Positions 18,374 through 27,110 of a stretch of 64,000 nt of DNA are shown here, piece by piece. Under the pieces are notes generated by a model. It saw nothing but the letters and a program-made list of their open reading frames with translations, was not told where the DNA came from and searched no databases. Each line of letters starts with the position of its first letter. Position 1 is the stretch's first letter. Source of the stretch: Shewanella psychropiezotolerans (GTDB lineage: Bacteria > Pseudomonadota > Gammaproteobacteria > Enterobacterales > Shewanellaceae); NCBI RefSeq assembly GCF_007197555.1, contig NZ_CP041614.1, positions 5,882,001 through 5,946,000 of the forward strand, given 5' to 3'. The position numbers and the translations under genes are program-made.

Positions 18374-19842
18374 ATGAGTTTTAAGGATCTGCGCAGTTTT
18401 ATCGCACACCTGGAAAGCCAGGGTGAACTAAAGCGTATCAGCCATCCCGTCGACCCTCACCTTGAGATGACGGAGATTTGCGACCGAGTGCTCCGAGCTA
18501 AAGGTCCTGCTCTGCTGTTCGAGAACCCTGTCGGCAACGAGATGCCTGTGCTGGCTAACCTTTTCGGCACACCTAAGCGTGTCGCCATGGCACTGGGTAA
18601 AGATGATCCTCTGGCACTGCGTGAAGTCGGTGAACTGCTGGCTTTCCTTAAAGAGCCTGAGCCACCTCGCGGCTTCAAGGATGCGATATCTAAGATACCG
18701 AAATTTAAGCAAGCCTTGAATATGCCACCTAAGACAGTGCGTAACCCTCCTTGTCAGCAAGTGGTCAAAACAGGTGATGACGTTGACCTGACTAAACTGC
18801 CAATTCAACACTGTTGGCCAGGAGATGCTGCCCCCTAGTGACCTGGGGATTGACCATCACTAAAGGACCTCGCCAGAAACGTCAGAATCTGGGTATCTAC
18901 CGCCAGCAACTGCTAGGTAAAGATAAGCTGATCATGCGCTGGCTGGATCATCGCGGCGGCGCGTTAGACTTTAAAGATTTTAAAGAGAAACATCCGGGTG
19001 AACGCTACCCGGTTGTAGTGGCGCTAGGTGCCGATCCTGTCACTATCTTAGGCGCAGTCACACCAGTCCCCGACTCAATGAGTGAGTATGCCTTCGCAGG
19101 CCTGCTTCGTGGTGAACGCACCCAAGTCTGTAAAGCCTTAAGCTGTGACTTAGAAGTGCCCGCCACCAGCGAAATCATCTTAGAAGGCTATATCGACCCA
19201 GAAGAGATGGCCGAAGAAGGCCCCTATGGTGATCATACGGGATATTACAACGAGACAGACAAGTTCCCTGTCTTCACCGTGACCCATATCACCCACAGAA
19301 AAGATGCCATCTACCATAGCACCTACACAGGCCGTCCACCGGATGAGCCAGCTATGTTAGGTGTGGCACTCAACGAAATATTTGTGCCGATCCTGCGTAA
19401 ACAGTACCCGGAGATCATCGATTTCTATCTGCCACCCGAAGGTTGCTCCTATCGAATGGCAGTGATCTCTATTCGTAAAGAGTACCCGGGTCATGCTAAA
19501 CGCGTGATGATGGGCGCCTGGTCCTTCCTGCGTCAGTTTATGTATACCAAGTTCATCATAGTCGTGGACGAAGATGTTAACTGCCGTGATTGGAACGATG
19601 TGATCTGGGCGATAACGACTCGTATGGATCCAAAACGCGATACCGTGATGATAGAAAATACTCCTATCGACTATCTGGATTTTGCCTCTCCCGTTACAGG
19701 CCTAGGCTCTAAGATGGGCATGGATGCAACGAACAAGTGGCCAGGCGAAACCGATCGTGAATGGGGTACTCCAATCGTGATGGATGAAGCTGTAAAACAG
19801 AAAGTCGACGATATGTGGGCAGAGTTAGGTTTAGATACTTAG
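18374..19842 (+). pseudogene. ubiD: UbiD decarboxylase, frameshifted as read
   Basis: UbiD decarboxylates 3-octaprenyl-4-hydroxybenzoate in ubiquinone synthesis, using prenylated FMN. The first frame ([19 protein letters not shown] to HCWPGDAAP) stops at 18838, and the second continues with [12 protein letters not shown]. One extra C in the five-C run at 18831-18835 joins them into 489 residues, close to the E. coli length. The second part has [18 protein letters not shown], the catalytic-region Glu-containing [13 protein letters not shown] and [15 protein letters not shown]. The gene is expected to be needed for respiration, so an assembly error is far more likely than a real break. Confidence 0.9.
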
Positions 19843-20047
19843 GTGTAGAGACTTAAGTATAGGCTTGGTTTTAAAGACTTAGAACCAAGCTCTTAGCACG
19901 CTAGTAATTTCCCGCTTAACCTGCCGGGAATGACTATGATTAATGTATCTGTTTTAACTTGGTTCTAAAGCAAGTGCTCTGAATCATTTTATACTATTAA
20001 CTTTTAAATGGTAAAGCTCCCACAGAGGGGTTCGAAAAGGACGTTAG

Positions 20048-20758
20048 ATGAACACCATAAGCTGTAAAATCGAAACTGTTACCCCATTCAATGATGCGGT
20101 TTATCAAATCATTCTAAAACCTGAAACAGCGTTCGATTTCAACGCCGGTCAGTACCTCTGTGTGGTCATGGGTGAGAAAGATAAACGCCCATTCTCAATC
20201 GCTTCAGCACCCAATTCAGAACTTATCGAACTGCATATCGGCGCCGCTGTCAGCGAAAGCTACCCTATGCAAGTCGTCGAGCGCATGAAAGAGTGCCTGG
20301 CTAACGATGGTCAGATTGAAATTGAAGTACCAGGCGGCGAGGCTCACCTGCGCCACGAGAGCCAGCGTCCAAGATTACTGATAGCTGGCGGTACTGGATT
20401 CTCTTACATCAAGAGTATCGTCGAGCAACAGATAGCACTCGAACAAAAGATCGAAACCACCCTTTATTGGGGTTGTCGTAACGCCGATGCCATGTATTAC
20501 GAGACGATTGCCCGTGAATGGCACGATGCTCATCCTTGGTTGCATTTTGTTCCTGTACTCGAAGAAGCTGGCGGAGATTGGAAAGGCAAGAAGGCTAACC
20601 TGTTAGCCCAGATCAAAGCCGACTTCGTTAGCTTACATGGTTATGATATCTATATTGCTGGCCGTTTCGACATGGTAGGTGCAGCCAGAGAAGTCTTCCG
20701 CGCCATAGGTGTAGAGGAAGAGCATCTCTACGGCGATGCGTTTGCGTTTATAAAATAA
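20048..20758 (+). CDS. fre: NAD(P)H-flavin reductase Fre
   Basis: Fre reduces free flavins with NAD(P)H and can feed reduced flavin to UbiX/UbiD-type prenyl-FMN chemistry and other enzymes. The 236-residue protein has the flavin-binding RPFSIASAPN motif, the pyridine-nucleotide motif LLIAGGTGFSYIKSIVEQ, and the C-terminal YIAGRFDMV and GDAFAFIK end, all matching E. coli Fre. An AAGGACG site lies before the ATG. It follows ubiD by 205 bp, the same order as in enteric bacteria. Confidence 0.95.
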   Translation: MNTISCKIETVTPFNDAVYQIILKPETAFDFNAGQYLCVVMGEKDKRPFSIASAPNSELIELHIGAAVSESYPMQVVERMKECLANDGQIEIEVPGGEAHLRHESQRPRLLIAGGTGFSYIKSIVEQQIALEQKIETTLYWGCRNADAMYYETIAREWHDAHPWLHFVPVLEEAGGDWKGKKANLLAQIKADFVSLHGYDIYIAGRFDMVGAAREVFRAIGVEEEHLYGDAFAFIK

Positions 20759-20764
20759 GTCATC

Positions 20765-20799
20765 AGTTCCTAGGTGCTAAGTTCTAGAACCTAGGAACT
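20765..20799. repeat. CCTAGG-type inverted repeat after fre
   Basis: Arms AGTTCCTAGGT and ACCTAGGAACT (11 bp, perfect) flank a 13-base centre that itself contains TTCTAGAA. It lies in the 44-bp gap between convergent genes, so it may act as a two-way terminator. A related repeat is at 25356-25388. Confidence 0.75.
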
Positions 20800-20802
20800 C
20801 CT

Positions 20803-22116
20803 TTATAACTCAACTCTTTCGTATTTGGTCCAGGCCACAATACTTCCCATCAAGGGCACGATCCACACCGCAGTCTTATCATCCTTATAGATTCGATAAT
20901 AATAAAGCTCCTCGTCACGGATGTTGTGTTTCCTGATCTCACGATAGAAATGCATCGCCGATGAACTCACTGTATCGGGTTTAATCAGATCTTTCTGACT
21001 CACAATCACCTTAAACACATCGACACTCATATCGTTGATTGTCTGCTGGTAGAGTTTAAATTGACCGCGAACCTTGTACTTAATCGGCGTAGTCAAACAG
21101 TCTTCATCGGTAATACAGGTCGATGAGTAGAACTTACCCGTGCTATCTCCTTCAAAAACCAGAGAGATACTCAGATCGGCACGCACCAACAACTCGTTTG
21201 CCACCGGGAAATAGACATCTCCATGATAATTATGTTCTATCAACTGGGGAGTGACATCATCATCGGCCAAGGGATCCGGCTCATACACCTGATTATTAGG
21301 GATCAAGATACGGTTATAGCGAATACGACTCTCCATCTTATCGGTCAAGGGTATAAATTGACTCATATTTAAACTCGCAGGTTTAAGATCTATGGCAGTA
21401 ATATTGATTAAATGCTCACCGGGACAAGTGCCTTGCTCACCATAGGGACAAGCGGCAAAAGAGTAGTGGCTGCCATCGGTCAGCGCGAAGGCGTTAAACT
21501 TGTCCACTCCATCGACCAAATTGGTTTCCGGGGCGATATGCTTTTGCCACATGTCTGACTGCAGCTCATTAACCCCGTCAGGATAGATGAGCCTTGCACT
21601 CGCTAAGGTGCCACCAATGTTGAGGGGGATGTGTTTGTCCGCATGCCATTGACTCGTCTCCTCAATCACACTGTAATGATCGCTGTTAAACCAACCTATG
21701 CCTATGACCAGTAACAGCATCAGGACCCCGGCGACTTTCACCACCAGAGACACATGCCAGCGCGCCGTTTCTATCGAATCGCTATCCTTGACCTGAGACA
21801 CCTTGGTATCGGGTCTTGCTGATACGTGTACCTGATAACCCCGCCTTGCTATGGTTTTCAGTTGAACTTCGGGATAGGGCTCCAGCTTCTTCCTCAATGT
21901 GCTGATACACTGGGTCAGCGATGTTGCTGCCACCACGCGATCGGGCCAGCCCTGCTCTAGCAGGACCTCTTTACCGCAGATAACATCCGGAGTAGAAAGA
22001 AGATAGGTTAATATAGCCGACTCAGAAAAAGTCAGGCCTATGGTTTTGCCACTGGTGTGATCGATTAGATGTTTTGCTTCACTATCTAACTCCAAATATG
22101 GAGTAACTTTTAACAA
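20803..22116 (-). CDS. ToxR/CadC-like membrane-anchored transcription regulator
   Basis: The 437-residue protein has a winged-helix DNA-binding domain at about residues 10-98 (LTFSESAILTYLLS, TSLTQCISTLRKKLEP, TIARRGYQVH), a linker, one membrane segment at about 122-142 (VKVAGVLMLLLVIGIGWF), and a periplasmic domain of about 290 residues with paired cysteines (AACPYGEQGTCPG, STCITDEDCLT). This is the layout of one-component membrane regulators. The chosen start is a TTG with an AGAGGTG site; no ATG fits better. The signal and targets are unknown. Confidence 0.85.
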   Translation of the reverse strand: MLKVTPYLELDSEAKHLIDHTSGKTIGLTFSESAILTYLLSTPDVICGKEVLLEQGWPDRVVAATSLTQCISTLRKKLEPYPEVQLKTIARRGYQVHVSARPDTKVSQVKDSDSIETARWHVSLVVKVAGVLMLLLVIGIGWFNSDHYSVIEETSQWHADKHIPLNIGGTLASARLIYPDGVNELQSDMWQKHIAPETNLVDGVDKFNAFALTDGSHYSFAACPYGEQGTCPGEHLINITAIDLKPASLNMSQFIPLTDKMESRIRYNRILIPNNQVYEPDPLADDDVTPQLIEHNYHGDVYFPVANELLVRADLSISLVFEGDSTGKFYSSTCITDEDCLTTPIKYKVRGQFKLYQQTINDMSVDVFKVIVSQKDLIKPDTVSSSAMHFYREIRKHNIRDEELYYYRIYKDDKTAVWIVPLMGSIVAWTKYERVEL

Positions 22117-22334
22117 CTCACACCTCTTTAAATCCCAAGCCTTCCTCGAAAAACATGCGAATACATGTCTCTGAGGTCACCTAGGTGATCTATCTATTAT
22201 TATTCTAGGTTCAGGCTTTGAAAGATACTGGGATTACCAGTTCAGATCAAACACTATATCCAGCCCAACTCGATGGAGCTAATCCCTGCTTGCAAGAGGA
22301 AAACAATACCCTCCAGCCTCTGAGCCTTCAGCGT

Positions 22335-22547
22335 TTATACTTCGGCTCCTCGGAACTCAAGAATATCCCCGGGCTGACAATTGAGGTATGCACAGATATT
22401 GGCTAAGGTCTCGAAACGTACCCCTTTCACCTTGCCTCTTTTAAGCAGGGAAAGGTTGGCCTCAGTGATGCCGATAGCCTTTGCCAGTTCCTTAGAACTC
22501 ACCTTACGCACCGCCATCATGACATCTAAATTAACGACTATTTCCAT
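22335..22547 (-). CDS. XRE-family helix-turn-helix regulator, partner of DUF2975
   Basis: The 70-residue protein from ATG 22547 is a single Cro/C1-type helix-turn-helix (VSSKELAKAIGITEANLSLLKRGK) ending with CAYLNCQPGDILEF, as in small XRE regulators of the YozG type. It starts 32 bp after the DUF2975 gene, and the two are cotranscribed. This pairing of a DUF2975 membrane protein with a small XRE regulator is very common, although its purpose is not established. Confidence 0.85.
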   Translation of the reverse strand: MEIVVNLDVMMAVRKVSSKELAKAIGITEANLSLLKRGKVKGVRFETLANICAYLNCQPGDILEFRGAEV

Positions 22548-22579
22548 AATTTTGGGGCCCAACACGCTAGAAGTAACAT

Positions 22580-23095
22580 TTAGATAAACTCTTTGTTTTC
22601 GGCTTCGATCTCTTTCGCCGCCTTCAATAAGTAAACAATCAACAGCATCAGCAAAAGGGTGGTCATGTTACCGAATTCAAGCCCAAGCTCTATGCTGGTA
22701 TGTTCAAAAAATTGCTTATGATAGTAGCCAGTCGCCAGATGTTGAACGATCTCTAGCACGATATCCAACACTTTCAGCCATATTAACCAGAGGTAACAAC
22801 GCATCGCCTCATTACCAAAAAACTGTCCCTGCTGAAAGTGACTCAACAGACGTTGCAACCAATAAATTCCCACAAATAAGGTGATTAGTAGCGGCGCCTG
22901 AATAGCCATCAGTACAGCACGGCTTGCACCATCATGATGCCAAAGATCGAGAAACAACATATTGGTCTCGAAACGTATTTCATCCAGCACCAAGTAGCTA
23001 TAGCCCAGATAAACCACCACAGCTGCCGTAGCCACTAATACCAATACCCTGAAAAAACCGCTGATCTTCATCAACTTCTGCATGCTCGCGTTCAT
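22580..23095 (-). CDS. DUF2975 four-helix membrane protein
   Basis: The 171-residue protein from ATG 23095 has four hydrophobic segments, at about residues 15-33, 57-80, 100-120 and 137-156, with the family's middle LLSHFQQGQFFGNEAMRCY block (LF..G..F). An alternative ATG lies at 23107 but sits directly on the GGGA ribosome site, so the inner one is preferred. The XRE regulator gene follows. The pair may form a simple membrane-linked regulatory switch. That is inference. Confidence 0.82.
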   Translation of the reverse strand: MNASMQKLMKISGFFRVLVLVATAAVVVYLGYSYLVLDEIRFETNMLFLDLWHHDGASRAVLMAIQAPLLITLFVGIYWLQRLLSHFQQGQFFGNEAMRCYLWLIWLKVLDIVLEIVQHLATGYYHKQFFEHTSIELGLEFGNMTTLLLMLLIVYLLKAAKEIEAENKEFI

Positions 23096-23282
23096 TGCCA
23101 CAATCATTCCCTTATCTCGATTTCCACAGATTATACCAGACAGAAACATTTTATCATAAAAAAACATTTAATTATCGTTTTACAATAATTATTTTATGTA
23201 TTACTTTAATTGGGAATTCATGGATAACTGATTTGTTGATAAAGCAGATAGGCATCTGAGCTGTTATTTAAAGGAATGAACG

Positions 23283-25349
23283 ATGAAGACACATAAGATT
23301 TTACCTAGCGTACTCTCGACAGCGCTCGCCGCTAGCTTATTTATAACTGGCTGTTCCCAGACTCCATCACCAACTAGCTTGCCAGCTCAGGTCGCCGACC
23401 AAGAGCAAAGTCAGCAAGTTCAACTGCTACCTGTCGAAGCCTTCTTCAACGAGCAAGGGATCAGCGGGCTCAAGAGCTCTAGTGACGGAAAATGGTTAGC
23501 CTTTTTCAAAGAGTATCAAGGTGCGAAAAACCTCTATCTGATGGCGGCAGGTGCAGACTTAGATGCAGCTTTCCCTATAACTACTTCAAAAGAACCGATT
23601 CAGAGTTTTCGATGGTCAAGCCAAAACAATGAACTCTTCTACCTCAAAGACAGTGGCGGTAATGAGAACACGCAAATTTATAAGCTGACTCTGGATGTTA
23701 CCCAAGCCAAGCCAACTGCCAGCGCCATAGCACTAACAAATAATAGCGATATAAGATACGACCTGCTCAAGCAGCCAAAAGACAAGCCCAACACCTTAGT
23801 GGTCATGTCTAATCAAGATAACCCTCAGCAGATGGATCTGTACCGTATAGATATTAATTCCGCCGAAATAACCAATATTTTCTCTAACACCTACGGCTTC
23901 TCTTCTATAGAGACAAACCAACAGGGAGAGCCAGTACTTGGCACCAGCAGTAACCCGGACAATACTTCCGATCTTTACGCCAAAATTGATGGCAAATGGA
24001 CCAGTTTGATTAAGACCCAATTTGGTGAAGACATCGATATTCTTAGCTTTGATGAAGATAACAACTTAGCCTACCTCAGAGCCAATATCCAAGGTCGTGA
24101 CAAGCAGCAGCTATTACGCCTCAATATAACCACAGGAAAACTGCTCACCCTACATCAAGACCCCATGAATGAATCTGATGTCTATGATGTGCTCTTTAAC
24201 GATGAAGGCACACCACTTGCCGTCTCCTATTATGGCGGTCGCCTGCGCACTTATCCGCTGGATAAGACCTTTGCCAGCAACTGGAAAAAAATTAACGACC
24301 ACTTCACTCAAGATATCGAGATAACCATCACCGACAGAAACGAGAAAACCGGCCTGTGGCAGATACATGTCGCCAGTGATGTCGATATGGGTAGCGACTA
24401 TCGCTTTAATGCCAAAACTGGACTGGTGAGCCTGTTACTCGAACAAGAGGTATCGATTAAACCTGAGCTGCTCTCAAAACGTCAATCCATCACTTACCAG
24501 GCGCGAGACGGCGTCAACGTACAAGCCTACCTGACCCTGCCAAAGGGTCAGAGTAAAAACCTGCCAACGATTATTCTTCCCCATGGCGGCCCCTGGGCCC
24601 GTGATTACTGGACCTTAAGTTCAGGCTATTTCAATCCTATCGCTCAATTATTAGCGAACCGAGGTTATGCCGTATTGCAGCCAAATTTCCGCGCATCGAC
24701 GGGCTTTGGTAAACGTTTCCTCAACTTAGGCAATAAGAACTGGGGCACAGGTAGCATGCAGGACGATTTAACCGATGGTGCACACTACCTTATCGACCAA
24801 GGCATTGCCGATAAACAAAGGTTAGGCATCATGGGGGCATCTTACGGTGGCTATGCGGCCCTTGCTGGCGCGACCTTTACCCCTGATCTTTATCAGGCAG
24901 TGATCTCCTATGTTGGGCCTTCGAGTCTTATCACCCTACTCGAATCATTCCCGCCACGCTTTCGTCCATACCTTGGACAGTTTTACAGCGCGGTAGGCGA
25001 CCCAGAAATAGCAGCCGATAGAGAAGATATGCTGGCACGGTCACCCATCAAGTTCGTCGATCGCATCAAGGCACCGCTAATGCTAGTGCAAGGTGCTAAT
25101 GACCCCAGAGTCACCCAGCTTGAATCCGATAATATTGCTCGAGTGATGTATAAGCAAAATCTACCCGTTGAATATATTCTGGCAAAAGATGAAGGCCATG
25201 GATTTAGGAAGCGTGAAAATAAGCTGGCCTATATCGTCGCCATGGAGCAGTTCTTCGCTGAGCACTTGGGCGGACGAGTGGATAACAAGGTCACCCCCTC
25301 ACTCGCCACTCACCTGAACACGCTAAAAGTCGATGTGAGCCGGTTATAA
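23283..25349 (+). CDS. S9-family prolyl oligopeptidase / dipeptidyl aminopeptidase lipoprotein
   Basis: The 688-residue protein has a lipoprotein signal (SLFITGCSQ), an N-terminal beta-propeller (about residues 50-400), and a C-terminal alpha/beta-hydrolase domain. The catalytic triad is Ser near 522 in MGASYGGYAAL, Asp near 606 in GANDPRVTQ and His near 639 in DEGHGFRK. S9 enzymes cut peptides after proline or release dipeptides. Here it should act on the periplasmic or surface side. A GGAATGAACG site precedes the ATG. Its nearness to a putative hydroxylysine pathway could suggest peptide scavenging, but this is a weak inference. Confidence 0.9.
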   Translation: MKTHKILPSVLSTALAASLFITGCSQTPSPTSLPAQVADQEQSQQVQLLPVEAFFNEQGISGLKSSSDGKWLAFFKEYQGAKNLYLMAAGADLDAAFPITTSKEPIQSFRWSSQNNELFYLKDSGGNENTQIYKLTLDVTQAKPTASAIALTNNSDIRYDLLKQPKDKPNTLVVMSNQDNPQQMDLYRIDINSAEITNIFSNTYGFSSIETNQQGEPVLGTSSNPDNTSDLYAKIDGKWTSLIKTQFGEDIDILSFDEDNNLAYLRANIQGRDKQQLLRLNITTGKLLTLHQDPMNESDVYDVLFNDEGTPLAVSYYGGRLRTYPLDKTFASNWKKINDHFTQDIEITITDRNEKTGLWQIHVASDVDMGSDYRFNAKTGLVSLLLEQEVSIKPELLSKRQSITYQARDGVNVQAYLTLPKGQSKNLPTIILPHGGPWARDYWTLSSGYFNPIAQLLANRGYAVLQPNFRASTGFGKRFLNLGNKNWGTGSMQDDLTDGAHYLIDQGIADKQRLGIMGASYGGYAALAGATFTPDLYQAVISYVGPSSLITLLESFPPRFRPYLGQFYSAVGDPEIAADREDMLARSPIKFVDRIKAPLMLVQGANDPRVTQLESDNIARVMYKQNLPVEYILAKDEGHGFRKRENKLAYIVAMEQFFAEHLGGRVDNKVTPSLATHLNTLKVDVSRL

Positions 25350-25355
25350 TACTCG

Positions 25356-25388
25356 TTAGGTCCTAGATCCCTAGGTTCTAGGACCTAA
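25356..25388. repeat. CCTAGG-type inverted repeat after the S9 peptidase
   Basis: The 12-bp arms TTAGGTCCTAGA and TCTAGGACCTAA flank a 9-base centre (25368-25376) between two convergent genes. Like the repeat after fre, it is built from CTAGG words and probably serves as a two-way terminator. Confidence 0.75.
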
Positions 25389-25397
25389 ACACCTTGT

Positions 25398-26891
25398 TTA
25401 CGCACTCACCTCTTCGAGATCAGGCATATCTTCAAGTTTCTCTATCTTAAAGTTGAAGTAGGCATAAGTGCCACTCACTAAGGGGCAGACTAAATTAAAG
25501 AAGGCGTAAGGTAGGTAAGCTATGGTGGCGACACCTAATGTACTGGCCATGTATGCACCACAGGTATTCCATGGCACCAGTGGGCTGGTGATGGTAGCCG
25601 AATCTTCCAAGGCACGGCTCAGATTTACCGCAGCCAGACCGCGCTTAGTGTACTCCACCTTCAACATACGCCCCGGCAAGATGATGGCGATAAACTGATC
25701 TGCGGTGATCAGGTTAGCGCCGATACAAGTCGCCAGGGTGGTGATAATCAAACTTCCGCTGGATGTTACTAAGCCAAGGATACTCTGCAAGATACGCTTA
25801 AGCAGGCCCGTGACCTCCATGATCCCGCCAAATGCCATGGCACAGAGGATCAACCACACGGTATTAGTCATCTGGCTCATGCCACCTCGGCTAAGCAGGC
25901 TATCGAGCACTTCATCACCCGTGTTAGCCACATAGCCATCGAACATGGCTGTCCAAATTCCCTTAACCATGGCCACAATCGGAGGCAAGCTATCATCATT
26001 GGCAAACGCTATGATGCTATCGAACTGGAATAGGGCCGCGCAGATTGCGCCTGCGATGGTGCCGAGAATGACAGTGGGAAATGCCGGCATCTTCTTATAG
26101 GCCAAGATTAATACCACCAACAGGGGTAACAAGAGGTGCACGCCGGGATTAAATTGAGCTTGCAATAAATCCATGGTCAATTGCAGATCACCTGCCTGTC
26201 CGCTGGCCTCACTGGTGAAACCTAAGATCAGGAAACCTATCATGGCGATGATGATGCTCGGTACCGTGGTCCATACCATGTGGCGAATATGGCTAAATAT
26301 ATCGGTTCCCGCTACCGCAGGTGCCAGGTTAGTGGTATCGGACATGGGCGACATTTTATCGCCAAAATAGGCACCACTGATAATGGCACCGGCGGTGATC
26401 TCCACACTCAGTCCCATAGCTGCTGCAACACCAACCAAAGCAATACCCAGAGTACCCGCCACAGTCCAAGAACTACCGATACTTAAGGCAACTACGGCAC
26501 ACAAGAGACAGGATGCGGCATAGAAATATTCAGGGTTGAGCACCAACATGCCGTAATAGATCATGGTCGGCACTGTGCCTGCGAGTATCCAGGTGCCGAT
26601 CAGTGAGCCCACGGCAAATAAGATCAACAAGGCGCCGGTAGCCACGCCAACACTCTTGACGATACCCGCTTCCATCTCCTTCCAGCTATAACCATTCTTC
26701 ACCCCTATCACCAGGGCGATACAAGCGGCCATGATGAGAGCGATCTGGTTTGCACCGTAAGAGCTATCAGACGAATACAGATAGACGGCCGCCGCCAGCA
26801 TAAGCACCAGGGCAAAGATGGGAATGAGGGCGTCGAGCAGGCTAGGCAGCTTGTGTTTGTTTAACTGGGGATCTGATGTCGAGGTCATCAT
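25398..26891 (-). CDS. NhaC-family Na+/H+ antiporter
   Basis: The 497-residue protein has about 11-12 hydrophobic segments and NhaC-family marks: GTWILAGTVPTMIYYGM, IGSSWTVAGTLGIALVGVA, ISGAYFGDKMSPMSDTTNLAP and EDSATITSPLVPWNTCGAY. Members exchange Na+ for H+, and some relatives carry organic acids or amino acids. It lies 219 bp downstream of the kinase-phospholyase fusion on the same strand. It could supply a substrate to that pathway or simply be a neighbour. AGGAATAA precedes the first of two ATGs. Confidence 0.88.
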   Translation of the reverse strand: MMTSTSDPQLNKHKLPSLLDALIPIFALVLMLAAAVYLYSSDSSYGANQIALIMAACIALVIGVKNGYSWKEMEAGIVKSVGVATGALLILFAVGSLIGTWILAGTVPTMIYYGMLVLNPEYFYAASCLLCAVVALSIGSSWTVAGTLGIALVGVAAAMGLSVEITAGAIISGAYFGDKMSPMSDTTNLAPAVAGTDIFSHIRHMVWTTVPSIIIAMIGFLILGFTSEASGQAGDLQLTMDLLQAQFNPGVHLLLPLLVVLILAYKKMPAFPTVILGTIAGAICAALFQFDSIIAFANDDSLPPIVAMVKGIWTAMFDGYVANTGDEVLDSLLSRGGMSQMTNTVWLILCAMAFGGIMEVTGLLKRILQSILGLVTSSGSLIITTLATCIGANLITADQFIAIILPGRMLKVEYTKRGLAAVNLSRALEDSATITSPLVPWNTCGAYMASTLGVATIAYLPYAFFNLVCPLVSGTYAYFNFKIEKLEDMPDLEEVSA

Positions 26892-27110
26892 TTATTCCTT
26901 GTGGTTATGTGTTCTCAGGCCCAGCCAATTCGATAAACGAATACCATTCATCCGATGGCTTATTCTTAGCTAGGGCCGAACATCCTTACATAAAATTAAC
27001 AATGAGATCTAGGTCACATTAGAGCGAGTGTGAATCTAAGCCTGTCTGCCCAGACCGAACTCCCTAGGTAACAGACTATAAATTCAACTCTGAGGTGATA
27101 TCTCCACTAG

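Noticed and set aside
18825..18840. Programmed frameshift in ubiD
   Set aside because: UbiD is not known to use frameshifting, and five other genes in the window show the same kind of one-base loss, so an error is simpler.
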